From Nocardia colli (GTDB lineage: Bacteria > Actinomycetota > Actinomycetes > Mycobacteriales > Mycobacteriaceae), in contig NZ_VXLC01000021.1 of assembly GCF_008704205.1 (NCBI RefSeq), positions 62,001 through 126,000 of the forward strand: 64,000 nt of DNA, written 5' to 3'. The notes beneath the pieces were generated by a model that had not been told where the DNA came from, ran no database searches, and saw nothing but the letters and a program-made list of their open reading frames with translations. Position numbers and translations under genes: made by a program. This document shows positions 7,423 through 16,970 of this stretch, piece after piece (the first letter of the stretch is position 1; each line of letters starts with the position of its first letter).

Positions 7423-8199
7423 GTGACTTCAGATACCACCCTCCGCGACACCACACCCCTGACCCGCTGGCTGCTCCGCCTACCCGACGACGACGCGACC
7501 GCCCGGATCTTCTGCTTCCCGTACTCCGGAGTCGGCGGGTCCATGTTCAACCAGTGGCCGCGCCGCATCGGCGGCATCGAGGTCTGCTCCATCCAACTGC
7601 CCGGACGCGAAAACCGGCTCCGGGAACGGCATTACGGCACATATGCGGATCTGGCCGAGATCTTGGTGGACCAGCTGCTGCCGTACCTGGATCGGCCGTT
7701 CGCCTTCTTCGGCCACTGCGCCGGCGCGCTGCCCGCCTTCGAAACCGCGCGGCTGCTGGCCGAACGCGGGCTCCCAACGCCGCGGCAGCTGTTCGTCTCC
7801 GCGCAGGTCGCGCCGCACGACTGCCCGCACGACCGGTTCCTGGACATGTCCGACGACGAACTGCGCGCGGAACTGGAATTCCTCACCGCCACCCGCGGCG
7901 GGCTGGTGCACCCGCAGTTGATCGAGCTGGGCCTGGCCATCCTGCACGAGGATCTGACCGCCAATCGGGTCTATCGCAGGTCCGCGCCGATCGAGGTGCC
8001 GTTCCCGATCACCGTGCTGCACTGGTCCGCGGATCCGGAGGTCACCGCGGCGGAACTGCGTGGCTGGCAACACTATTCGGCCGACGTCCGGTTCCCGGTG
8101 GTGGAGGGCGGTCACTACGACTTCCTCAGTGCGCCGGAACCCTTGCTGGAACATCTTTCCGAACCGTTCGCGCATGCGCACGGGACGTGCCAATGCTGA
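7423..8199 (+). CDS. Type II thioesterase with Cys in place of the nucleophilic Ser
   Basis: 258 aa from GTG 7423, 4 bp after the P450 stop, with GAAGGGATG upstream. Alpha/beta-hydrolase of the TEII/GrsT group: CFPYSGVGGSMF near residue 31, IQLPGREN at 57, the nucleophile elbow GHCAGA with Cys99 where GHSxG is normal, HWSADPEVT for the acid turn and EGGHYDFL for the catalytic His. The codon for residue 99 is TGC (7717-7719), so the Cys is clear. TEII proteins normally strip misprimed carriers. Next to an A-PCP/P450 pair it may instead release or move the hydroxylated aminoacyl group. A Cys nucleophile favours acyl transfer over hydrolysis in other thioesterases (inference). Confidence 0.9.
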   Translation: MTSDTTLRDTTPLTRWLLRLPDDDATARIFCFPYSGVGGSMFNQWPRRIGGIEVCSIQLPGRENRLRERHYGTYADLAEILVDQLLPYLDRPFAFFGHCAGALPAFETARLLAERGLPTPRQLFVSAQVAPHDCPHDRFLDMSDDELRAELEFLTATRGGLVHPQLIELGLAILHEDLTANRVYRRSAPIEVPFPITVLHWSADPEVTAAELRGWQHYSADVRFPVVEGGHYDFLSAPEPLLEHLSEPFAHAHGTCQC

Positions 8200-9410
8200 A
8201 AACCATGGCGCAGGTACCCGGTTTCGGCCGCCTGCTGCTCGGTCGCACGTTGTCCTTCCTGGCCACCGCCCTGGTGCCGATGGCGCTCACCCTCGCGGTG
8301 CTCGACGCCACCGGCCGGGGCAGCGACCTGGGCATCGTGCTCGCGGCAGAGATGTTGCCGCAGTTGGTATTACTGCCGATCGGCGGCGTGCTCGCCGATC
8401 GATACCCGCCGCAGAAGGTGGCGTTCGCCGCGGACCTGACCCGCGGGCTCGCACAGCTCGGCATCGGCATCGAATTGCTTTGCGGCGTAGTAAGAATCAC
8501 CGATCTGGTGATCCTCTCGGCGATCACCGGCATCGGCATCGCCTTCGGCATGCCGACAATGTCGCCCCTGGTCTTCGCGACGGTGCCGCAGGCACATCGG
8601 TTGCAGGCCAACAGCTATCTCGGCGTGGTCCGCGGCGTCACCCTGGTCGCCGGACCCGGCGTGGCCGGCGTGCTGACCGTAACCGTCGGCGCGGGTTGGA
8701 CATTCATCGCCACGGCCGTGCTGTTCGCGGTGGCCGCATGCACCCTCGGCGGACTCCGGATCGCACCCAAGCCGGCGATCGAGCATCCGGTGACGTTCTT
8801 CCGGCAGCTGGCCGACGGCTGGCTCGAGGTACGCAGCCGAGCGTGGTTCTGGTCCAACCTGATCGGTCACGGCGTCTCGAATCTCGCTGCGGGCGTGCTC
8901 ATGACGCTCGGCCCGCTGATCGCCGTGCACTCGCTGGGCGGCGAGGTGTCCTGGGTGCTGATCTATCAGGCCGGGATGGCCGGGTTGGTGATCGGCTCGC
9001 TGGTCGCGCCCCGGCTGCGGGCGCGGCGTCCGCTGGTGCTGACCTCGTTGTGCGGGACGCTGTTCGCCCTGCCGATGATCAGCTTCGCCGCGCTGCTACC
9101 GAATTGGGTAGACGCCCTCGCCTACGGTGCCGCCATGCTCGGCGTCGGGCTGCTGAACACGGTGTGGCAGACCACGATGCAGCGCGAGTTCCCGCCGGAA
9201 GCGCTGGCCCGCGCCGATTCCTACGACGTCCTGCTGTCCTTGGCCGCCCGCCCGCTCGGCATGTCCGTGGCCGCCCCGATCGCCGCGGCCGTCGGCAACG
9301 CTGTCCCGCTGCTGACCATGGCGGCGCTGGTCGCGGTGGTCAACCTGGCGATCATCGCGCTGCCCGAGGTCCGGGCGATGACCACCGAGAAAGAAACGAC
9401 ACGGCTATGA
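8193..9410 (+). CDS. MFS exporter
   Basis: 405 aa from ATG 8193, overlapping the thioesterase stop by 7 bp; the frame is open further upstream, but that part is a shadow of the thioesterase gene. About 12 hydrophobic helices, with the MFS loop GGVLADRYPPQKV between helices 2 and 3 (about residue 60-73). It resembles the drug-export/enterobactin-exporter (EntS-like) branch of the major facilitator superfamily. Placed in the middle of the biosynthetic operon, it most likely exports the product and gives self-protection. Confidence 0.88.
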   Translation: MLKTMAQVPGFGRLLLGRTLSFLATALVPMALTLAVLDATGRGSDLGIVLAAEMLPQLVLLPIGGVLADRYPPQKVAFAADLTRGLAQLGIGIELLCGVVRITDLVILSAITGIGIAFGMPTMSPLVFATVPQAHRLQANSYLGVVRGVTLVAGPGVAGVLTVTVGAGWTFIATAVLFAVAACTLGGLRIAPKPAIEHPVTFFRQLADGWLEVRSRAWFWSNLIGHGVSNLAAGVLMTLGPLIAVHSLGGEVSWVLIYQAGMAGLVIGSLVAPRLRARRPLVLTSLCGTLFALPMISFAALLPNWVDALAYGAAMLGVGLLNTVWQTTMQREFPPEALARADSYDVLLSLAARPLGMSVAAPIAAAVGNAVPLLTMAALVAVVNLAIIALPEVRAMTTEKETTRL

Positions 9411-12400
9411 AAACCCGCGAGGACGCAGCGGCAATCGCCGTGATCGGCGTCGCCTTCGAACTACCCGGCTGTCCCGACTGGGCCGCGCTGACCACGCTGC
9501 TGCGCCACGGCCGGGACGCCATGCACCGCTTCCCGGACGAGCGGGCCGAGGCCACCGGCGTGGCCCGGTCCGCGACCGACCGGGACGGCGGCTGGATCGA
9601 CGACATCACCGGATTCGACTACCGCTACTTCGGCCTGGCCAAGGCCGAAGCCGAGCTGATCGACCCGCGGCAGCGGCGCATGCTGCAACTCGCGTGCCGC
9701 ACGATCGGGCATGCGGGCTACGCGCCCGCGGAGTTGGCCGGGACGAATACCGCGGTGCTGGTCGGCGGGTACGGCGCTCCGCATCCGAGCCTGTCCGACC
9801 TACTGCCTGCCGAGGAACGGCACAGCGGCCAGGCCAAGACCGGCAGCCTGCACGCCTACGCCGCCGGGCGCATCGCGTATCACCTGGATCTGCGCGGCGC
9901 GGCGCAGGTGGTGGACACCGCGTGCTCGTCCTTCCTGGTCGCGCTGCACGAGGCGCGCTGGAAACTCGCCCGGGGCGAAAGCGATCTGGCGCTGGTCGGC
10001 GGCTACGAGCTGGTCCTCGGTGCACTACCGCAGCGCAGCGCCGACGGCATGGGCGTGCTCTCCCCGGTGGATCGGTGCCGACCGTTCGACGCGAGCGCCG
10101 ACGGCACCACCTACGGCGAAGGCGGCGGTTTCGTCCTGGTCAAGCCGCTCGACGCCGCCCTGCGCGACGGCGACACGGTGCACGCGATCCTCCGCGGCAG
10201 TGCGGTTAATCAGGACGCGCGGCGCGGCGCGGGGCTCACCGCGCCGAGTCCGCAGGCCCAGACCGAGGTCATCACCGCGGCCCTGCGTGACGCGGAAATA
10301 TCGGCTGCCGCAATCGGATACGTCGAGGCGCACGGCACCGGCACCAAGATCGGCGACCCGATCGAGATCCAGGGACTGCTCGACGCGTACGCCGGTCAGC
10401 TCGACAGCGCTGGACCCGCCGTCTCCTCGATCAAGGCGAACGTCGGTCATCTCGGCAGCATGGCCGCGTTCGCCGGACTGGTCCGCATTCTCGCGCAGTT
10501 CCGAGCCGGTGAGATCTTCCCGACCGCACACCTTGAACAGCCGAATCCGTTGCTGGACATAGACGGTGCGCCGCTGCACATCGCCGATCGCGCTGAGCAG
10601 TGGACCGGCGACACGCGTTACGCCGCCATCAGCAGCTTCGGGCTGAGCGGCACCAACGCACACATGATCGTGCAGGCACCGGAGCCGACAGAATCCGCGA
10701 GCGCGACGTCGTCCGGAGCCCACGTCATCGTGCTCTCAGCCCGCAACAGCGCCGGCCTGCGCGCCCAGGCGCAAGCCCTGCACGACCAGATCGCCGCCGA
10801 TCCGAGTTCGTTCGATCTCACCACCGCCGCGGCCGTATTGTCCGTGGGCCGTGAGCATTTCGCGCACCGACACGCCTGGTTGGTGCACGATGCGAAGGAC
10901 CTCCTGGAGCAGCTAGCCGACACCTTGACGGCACCGTCCGGCAACCAGCAAGGACCACCGGATCCCACCCCCGTAGTCGTCGCCCTCGGCGATATCACCG
11001 ATGCACCCGCCGACCAGCTGCAAGCCACCGCCGACGCATTCCCGGCCTTCGCCCGCATCATCGCCAGCGCCAAAGCTCATGTGGCAGAGACAGACTGGAC
11101 ACCTGCACAACGCGGACTGATCTGGCTGATCGGCACACACCAAGTCCTCACCGACGCTGGAGTCAAACCAGACCTACTGCTCACCCATGGAATCGGCGCG
11201 ACCGCAGCCCGAGTTGCCGGTGGCGACGAAGACCTGCCAACCGCCCTCGCCGCCGAAATCGTCGCGCCCCGCCCACCAAGAGCCGACGCCCTCACCAAGG
11301 CCATGTCCAGCCTGCCCGCCAACCCGGTCATCATCGATCCAGCCCCAGGCACCGAGCTATCGACACTGCTGTCCGATCACCCGTCCATCGCAATCGCCTC
11401 AACTCCAGCCGACGCACTCCGCCGCCTGTATCTCGCAGGGCACCAGCTGAATTGGCGCGGCGCGCTAGGCCAACCACTACACCGCCGACTCGAACTCCCA
11501 GTAGCCCCGATGGCCGAAGTGCACTGCTGGCCTACCGTCGCCACACCCCCGACACCTACAGTCGGCGCAACATCCGCCGGTGCGCCATCCACCGCCACAC
11601 CCGCGTCCAGCGCCGCATCGCCTGTCATCGGCACAGTGGCTGACGACGCATCGTTCACCGACACCGCCCCCAAGCGTGTACCGACCACCACCGCAGCTCC
11701 GTCGACGAACACAGCCACCACTACGGCTTCGGACGCATCACAACACTCGGCACTCTCGGTCGCCGAGGTCGTGATCGCGCTGGCGAGAGAAGTGCTCAAA
11801 GAGCCGGGACTACAACCCGAAGACGACTTCTTCGACGTCGGCGGCACCTCCCTCAATGGGGCGCAATGGGTCGCCCGGATCAACGAGCGGTTCGGCACCG
11901 ATCTCGGCGTGCTGGACCTGTACGACTATCAGGATCTGGGCGAGACCGCTGCGGCAGTAGCGGAGTTGGTAGGTGAAGCCCCTTCCACCACTACCCTCAG
12001 CGGCACCGCACTAGTCGCCGATGGCACGACACACATCGACAACCCGCCGCTCGCGGACGGCACATCACGCGCCGCGGCCGCCGATGCATCAACCGCCCTT
12101 CCACCCCACCACTCCGTGGTGGAGATAGTGATCGAGCTGGCCAGGCAGGTGCTCAAGGAGCCGGGGCTGCAAGCCGAGGACGACTTCTTCGACGTCGGCG
12201 GTACTTCGCTCAACGGGGCACAGTGGGTCGCTCGAATCAACGAGCGGTTCGGCACCGACCTCGGCGTCCTCGACCTGTACGACTATCAGGATCTGGGCGA
12301 AACCGCCGCCGCAGTCGCCGAATTGGTCGGTGAAACCCCTTCCGCCACTACGCAGGACGGCGCAAACGCAACGCCGGCCCCGGACGGGTCCACAGCAACC

Positions 12401-15400
12401 AGCCGCGGGCAGGCTCATGATGAGCCGGACACCACGATCGACCCATTGACCGCAGCGTATGACGGGCGGACTCACGACGGGCCGACAGCTGTCTCGTCGG
12501 CGGGCGGCTCGCGGGCTGACGAAGGACCGTTGTCCGGGCAGCAGCTGGCGATTTGGGCTGCCGATCGGCTCGATCCCGACACCGGTGCCTACAACGTGCC
12601 TGCTGCTTTGCTGGTCGACGGCGAGGTGGACAGTGCGGCGCTCACCGAGCGCCTGCGGGGCGTTGTTGCGCGGCATCCGATGCTGCGCGCGCGGATTGTC
12701 GACACCGTCGACGGCCCCAGGCAGGTGGTCACGCCTGTTGATGAGGCGCAGGTGCTGCTCACCGAGAGGGTGGTCGATCTGACCGGTGTCGCCGCGGCCG
12801 AGGGCCGCGCGGAACTGCTGGATCGACTGCGGGAGGTCGTCGCCGAACCACTGTCGCCCTATGGTCCGTCGAGTCGATATCTTCTGGTGCGCGCCAAGTT
12901 TCGCGACGGTGAGCAGCAGGTCCTGCTGCCGATCTTTCACCACTTGTTCGTCGACGGCTGGTCGTGGGGTCTGCTGTTCGCTGAATTGGGCGGCGATCCG
13001 AGCGCGCTGCCCATGCCGGAGCGCCGCTATGTCGACTACGTCGCCGATCAGCAAGCGCTCCTGGACGGGCCGGCGGGAGCCGACCTGATCGACTTCTGGT
13101 CGGGATATCTGTCCGGCGCACCCTATGTGCCCTTGCCGCCTGATCAGGTGACAAGCGAAATGTCCGACGGCACAGGCGAACTTGTGCTGCCGATCGACAG
13201 CGATCGCGCCACACGACTGCGCGAACTCTCCCGGCGCGAGCGCTGTTCCCTCAACACCGTGCTCTTGGCGGCCTGGATGACACTGCTCCGCCAGATCACC
13301 GGCGAGCAGGACGTTTGTGTGGCATTCCCGGCCGCCGGACGCAAACCCATCGATGAACCGGTGGTCGGCAACTACGCCACCACCTTGGTCGTGCGAACGA
13401 CGGTGCAGCCCGAGCAGTCGATCACCGCTTTGCTCACCGCGGTCCGCACCGCCTCGCTACGCGCGCTCGACCATCAGGACCTGCCCACCGACCGCCTCCG
13501 GCGATTGGCGCGCCCCAACTCCGCGGACCCACTGGCGTCAACCATGTTCACCGTCACCAGCGATGTAGAACCGTTGCAGCGCTTGGGTTCCGACGGCCCG
13601 GCGGTAGAACTGCTCGACGTCGGACAGGGTGGCGCCGCGTTCCCGATCGCGGTCACCGTCCTGGAATACGGCAGCCAACTGCGGTGCCGCCTCCAATACG
13701 ACCCGACGATGTTCCGCGCCAGCACGATTCGCGCCTGGGCCGACGCATACCAAACATTGCTGGACCGCCTGACATCACTGGCACCGGACACACCGGTACA
13801 CACCCTGTCGATCGGCATCGCGCCAACGCCTCGTCGTCGGCCGGCACAGGCCAACACCACCCAGACGACCGCCGCATTCGCCGCACCGGATACCGCTCTA
13901 CAGCAACGACTATGCGCGATGTGGTCCCACTATCTGCACCGCGACCGGATCGGGATCGACGACGACTTCTTCGACCTGGGCGGCGACTCGATCTCCGCAA
14001 TCGCCATCGCCGCCGACGCGGGCACCAACGGAATCGCCTTGCGCCCGCGCTACATCCTCCAACTCCGGACGATCGCCGCTGTCGCCGCTACCATCGCCGA
14101 GCGCGAAAGCATCCGAGCCGAAACCGATTCCGGCGCGACTCCCCCGGTCCAGCCGGACGAGCACACCGCGGCCGACCCGACCCCACCACAGCTGGAATTC
14201 CTCGCCCGCGGCGTACCTACCCCGGATCACTGGAACCACGGCGTGCGCTACACCTTGCGACACCACACGGATACCGAAATCGTCGAGCGCGGCGTACGAG
14301 ACCTGGCGCACCGCCACCCCGCCCTACGCGCCCGACTGCGCACCGTCGATGACAAATGGCAGTTGCTACCCGACGGCGCACTACCCGAAGTCACCGAATT
14401 CGACCTCACCACAGCAGATCCCGCCGATCTACCGAACCGGGTGCACAACGCGGCAACCGAACTGCACCGCACACTGAGCCTGTCCGATGGCCCCGTCTGC
14501 CGAGCCGGCGTCTTCCGCACCCCAGCGAGCCAAGACGACCAACTCGTGCTGGTGATCCACCACACGATGGTCGACCTCTACTCGTGGAACGTTGTGACGG
14601 AAGACCTTTCGGCCCTACTCGACGGAACGAACACCGCCGAACTCCCCCCACCGAGCTCCAGCTACTTCGACTGGGCCCGACGACTGGCAAACCTGGTCCG
14701 CACCAACCCGGCCACCTTCGACGCCAGCTACTGGCTGGACCGCTCCTGGGGCGACGCCACCCAACTACGTCTCGCCGACCACGAGTCGTTCGGCGTCGAG
14801 GGCAACACCGGCGAACTGGTCACCGAATTCCGAGCCCCGGAACAGGTTCCCGGCCTCAGCCGAGCCGAACAACTCCTGGCCACCCTCGGCGCCGCCCTAC
14901 AGCGGTGGCTCGACGTACGCGGCGGCGAAATAGCCATCCAACTCGTCGGCCACGGCCGCGAGGACCTGTTCGACGACCTGGACCTCGGCCGCACCGTCGG
15001 CTACTTCAACACCACCTACCCGTTCGCCCTCGGCCTCCCCGGCCGCCGCACCCCCGCCGACCACGCCGCCTTCGTCGCCTCGCAGCTCCGCTCGATCCCC
15101 GGGCGCGGCTTCGACTTCGAGCCTCTCCGCCGATTCCACCCAGACGCAGCCGTACGTGCCGCCCTTGACCAGGTCGGCACCCCGGCTGTGCAGTTCTCCT
15201 TCTGGGGCACCCCCGAATTCCTGTCCGCAGAGAAAGACCCGACCAAAGCACTCACCAACGCCGACAACGACCTCGTCGGCCAGGACCGCCCCGACAACAT
15301 GCCCAGACCCTGCGCGATCGAGGTCTACCCCATGCTCGTCGCCGACCAGGTCCGCGTGCAGTGGCGCTACAGCGGCGAATTGTTCACCCCCGAACGAATT

Positions 15401-15481
15401 CTCGCGCTCGCAGAAGCCTTCGGCACGGCCTCGGCCACGCCCGCACCAATGATTCACCAGGAAACAGGAGTTACCAGATGA
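9407..15481 (+). CDS. Hybrid megasynthase KS-(degenerate AT)-T-T-C-T-E-like
   Basis: 2024 aa from ATG 9407 (ATGA overlap with the MFS stop). Domains: ketosynthase 10-425 with the complete triad Cys173 (DTACSS), His309 (EAHGTGT) and His348 (KANVGHLG). A short acyltransferase-like region 440-710 where GHSxG is replaced by THGIG (593-597), so no Ser nucleophile. A Thr/Ala/Pro linker; carrier domains with Ser815 and Ser934 (both DDFFDVGGTSLNG), nearly identical to each other. Condensation domain 1040-1480 with HHLFVDGW (His1178-1179). Carrier Ser1528 (GGDSIS). A final condensation-superfamily domain 1590-2010 of epimerase type (HHTMVDLYSW, GHGRE, TVGYFNTTYPF) in which the epimerase Glu before GHGR is Val. 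There is no A domain, so all aminoacyl and extender units must come from other proteins of the operon. Confidence 0.9.
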   Translation: MKTREDAAAIAVIGVAFELPGCPDWAALTTLLRHGRDAMHRFPDERAEATGVARSATDRDGGWIDDITGFDYRYFGLAKAEAELIDPRQRRMLQLACRTIGHAGYAPAELAGTNTAVLVGGYGAPHPSLSDLLPAEERHSGQAKTGSLHAYAAGRIAYHLDLRGAAQVVDTACSSFLVALHEARWKLARGESDLALVGGYELVLGALPQRSADGMGVLSPVDRCRPFDASADGTTYGEGGGFVLVKPLDAALRDGDTVHAILRGSAVNQDARRGAGLTAPSPQAQTEVITAALRDAEISAAAIGYVEAHGTGTKIGDPIEIQGLLDAYAGQLDSAGPAVSSIKANVGHLGSMAAFAGLVRILAQFRAGEIFPTAHLEQPNPLLDIDGAPLHIADRAEQWTGDTRYAAISSFGLSGTNAHMIVQAPEPTESASATSSGAHVIVLSARNSAGLRAQAQALHDQIAADPSSFDLTTAAAVLSVGREHFAHRHAWLVHDAKDLLEQLADTLTAPSGNQQGPPDPTPVVVALGDITDAPADQLQATADAFPAFARIIASAKAHVAETDWTPAQRGLIWLIGTHQVLTDAGVKPDLLLTHGIGATAARVAGGDEDLPTALAAEIVAPRPPRADALTKAMSSLPANPVIIDPAPGTELSTLLSDHPSIAIASTPADALRRLYLAGHQLNWRGALGQPLHRRLELPVAPMAEVHCWPTVATPPTPTVGATSAGAPSTATPASSAASPVIGTVADDASFTDTAPKRVPTTTAAPSTNTATTTASDASQHSALSVAEVVIALAREVLKEPGLQPEDDFFDVGGTSLNGAQWVARINERFGTDLGVLDLYDYQDLGETAAAVAELVGEAPSTTTLSGTALVADGTTHIDNPPLADGTSRAAAADASTALPPHHSVVEIVIELARQVLKEPGLQAEDDFFDVGGTSLNGAQWVARINERFGTDLGVLDLYDYQDLGETAAAVAELVGETPSATTQDGANATPAPDGSTATSRGQAHDEPDTTIDPLTAAYDGRTHDGPTAVSSAGGSRADEGPLSGQQLAIWAADRLDPDTGAYNVPAALLVDGEVDSAALTERLRGVVARHPMLRARIVDTVDGPRQVVTPVDEAQVLLTERVVDLTGVAAAEGRAELLDRLREVVAEPLSPYGPSSRYLLVRAKFRDGEQQVLLPIFHHLFVDGWSWGLLFAELGGDPSALPMPERRYVDYVADQQALLDGPAGADLIDFWSGYLSGAPYVPLPPDQVTSEMSDGTGELVLPIDSDRATRLRELSRRERCSLNTVLLAAWMTLLRQITGEQDVCVAFPAAGRKPIDEPVVGNYATTLVVRTTVQPEQSITALLTAVRTASLRALDHQDLPTDRLRRLARPNSADPLASTMFTVTSDVEPLQRLGSDGPAVELLDVGQGGAAFPIAVTVLEYGSQLRCRLQYDPTMFRASTIRAWADAYQTLLDRLTSLAPDTPVHTLSIGIAPTPRRRPAQANTTQTTAAFAAPDTALQQRLCAMWSHYLHRDRIGIDDDFFDLGGDSISAIAIAADAGTNGIALRPRYILQLRTIAAVAATIAERESIRAETDSGATPPVQPDEHTAADPTPPQLEFLARGVPTPDHWNHGVRYTLRHHTDTEIVERGVRDLAHRHPALRARLRTVDDKWQLLPDGALPEVTEFDLTTADPADLPNRVHNAATELHRTLSLSDGPVCRAGVFRTPASQDDQLVLVIHHTMVDLYSWNVVTEDLSALLDGTNTAELPPPSSSYFDWARRLANLVRTNPATFDASYWLDRSWGDATQLRLADHESFGVEGNTGELVTEFRAPEQVPGLSRAEQLLATLGAALQRWLDVRGGEIAIQLVGHGREDLFDDLDLGRTVGYFNTTYPFALGLPGRRTPADHAAFVASQLRSIPGRGFDFEPLRRFHPDAAVRAALDQVGTPAVQFSFWGTPEFLSAEKDPTKALTNADNDLVGQDRPDNMPRPCAIEVYPMLVADQVRVQWRYSGELFTPERILALAEAFGTASATPAPMIHQETGVTR
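11762..12340 (+). repeat. Tandem duplication of a carrier-domain coding segment
   Basis: Two copies of about 220 bp (about 11762-11985 and 12120-12345) encode carrier domains that differ at only a handful of residues over about 75. The DNA differs mostly at synonymous third positions, so this is an old duplication kept under purifying selection or homogenised by conversion. Twin carriers usually raise flux or hold two intermediates. Confidence 0.85.
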
Positions 15482-16950
15482 GGATACTGTCAGGCCGAAT
15501 CCGGCTGCGGCGCAATCACTTCGCCTTGAAAGGCATCGTCGTGCTGACGGCCGCGGCGCTGCTCGGCGCACAGGCCATCTCCGCCGCCGCGGACCCCGGG
15601 GATCGCGCACTCGCCGACCGGCTCGCGAACGAGGTCTCCGGCGACGGCGCCTGGCAGCACCTCACCGCGATCTCCGGCCTGACCATGGCCCTCGGCGGGA
15701 ACCGCCTGTCCGGCTCGCCCGCCTACGAGGCGAGTGCCCAGTATCTCGCCGCGCGGCTCACCGCCGCCGGATACCAGGTGACGCGGCAGCAATTCAGCTT
15801 CCCCGACTACGACATTCAGTCCGAGACCGGTTCGGTGACCGCACCGCAGGCCCGCCCGCTGCACCCGGTGATCGCCCGATTCTCCCGCCCCACCCCGAAC
15901 GGCGGCCTCAACGCCGCGTTGAGCCTGCCCACCGGCAAGGACACCGGTTGCAGCGCAGACGATTACGCGAATACCGATGTGCGCGGCAAGATCGTGCTGG
16001 TCCGGGTGGGCGACTGCTTCATAACCCAAAAGCAGCTGGTGGCCGCCGAAGTCGGCGCGGCAGCCATGTTGATGAACGGCGACACCCCGAACCCGACGCT
16101 CAATCTGCGCTACCGGATGGTCCCGCCCGCCGATGCCCGCATCCCCACCGCGACCCTGTCCCGCGGTGAAGCCGAGCAGTTGATCGGCGAGGTCACGGCC
16201 GGCCCCGTGCAGCTCACCCTCGACCTGCGCGGCGCCGAAATCCAGACCAACACCTTCAATTTGATCGCCGACACCCCAACCGGCCGCGCGGACAACATGA
16301 TCGTGGTGGGCGCGCACCTGGACTCCGTCGATACCGGACCCGGCATCAACGACAACGGCTCCGTCGCCGCGGTGAACCTGGAGACGGCGCTGCGGCTGGC
16401 CCCGTACCGCGATCAGGTCCGCAACAAGGTGCGTTTCGCCTGGTGGGCCGCCGAAGAGAAGGGCCTCGCAGGCTCGCAGTTCTACGTCGATCGGCTCTCC
16501 CCCGAGCAGCGCAAGAACACCGCGCTGTATCTGAACGCGGAAATGATCGGCTCACCCAACTTCGCCCGTCAGGTCTACAACGGCAAGACCGCCAACGGTT
16601 CGGGACCGGCCGGCTCCGACCAGATCTCGGCCCTGATCAACGGATACTTCGCCGAGCGGAATCTGCCGACCGTCGGACTGATCCTGGACGGCCGCTCCGA
16701 CCATTCCCCGTTCATCGACGCGGGCATTGCGGCGGGCGGCGTCAACGGCGGCGCCGACACGGTCAAGAAGGCCGATTGGGTGCAGATGTTCGGCGGCGTC
16801 GAAGGCGAGATGCTCGACCGCTGCTACCACCAGGCCTGCGACAACCTGGACAACATCAATCGCACCAGCTTCGACCAGTTCGGGCGCGCGCTCGCGTGGG
16901 CGACCGGCCGGTTCGCGGTCAGCACCGAGGACATCAACGGCGTGCGCTAG
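15478..16950 (+). CDS. Secreted M28 family zinc aminopeptidase with PA domain
   Basis: 490 aa from ATG 15478 (ATGA overlap with the megasynthase). Signal peptide: basic RRNH, then GIVVLTAAALLGAQAISAAA, cleavage near residue 38. Protease-associated domain about 130-245 (DVRGKIVLVRVGDC, AAEVGAAAMLMN). M28 catalytic domain: GAHLDSV (His280, Asp282), GPGINDNGS (Asp292), AAEEKGLAGS (Glu326/Glu327), NAEMIGSPN (Glu355 where the Streptomyces enzyme has the zinc ligand Asp) and GRSDHSPF (His409). It is exported and removes N-terminal residues from peptides. Being embedded and coupled in an NRPS operon suggests processing of the exported product (removal of a leader residue) or resistance by cleavage. 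The Asp-to-Glu change is conservative. Confidence 0.88.
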   Translation: MRILSGRIRLRRNHFALKGIVVLTAAALLGAQAISAAADPGDRALADRLANEVSGDGAWQHLTAISGLTMALGGNRLSGSPAYEASAQYLAARLTAAGYQVTRQQFSFPDYDIQSETGSVTAPQARPLHPVIARFSRPTPNGGLNAALSLPTGKDTGCSADDYANTDVRGKIVLVRVGDCFITQKQLVAAEVGAAAMLMNGDTPNPTLNLRYRMVPPADARIPTATLSRGEAEQLIGEVTAGPVQLTLDLRGAEIQTNTFNLIADTPTGRADNMIVVGAHLDSVDTGPGINDNGSVAAVNLETALRLAPYRDQVRNKVRFAWWAAEEKGLAGSQFYVDRLSPEQRKNTALYLNAEMIGSPNFARQVYNGKTANGSGPAGSDQISALINGYFAERNLPTVGLILDGRSDHSPFIDAGIAAGGVNGGADTVKKADWVQMFGGVEGEMLDRCYHQACDNLDNINRTSFDQFGRALAWATGRFAVSTEDINGVR

Positions 16951-16970
16951 CCGCAGCGGAGGGACGACGA

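Noticed and set aside
9407..15481. Ordinary modular cis-AT PKS-NRPS
   Set aside because: The AT lacks its Ser nucleophile and no adenylation domain is present, so normal colinear logic does not apply.
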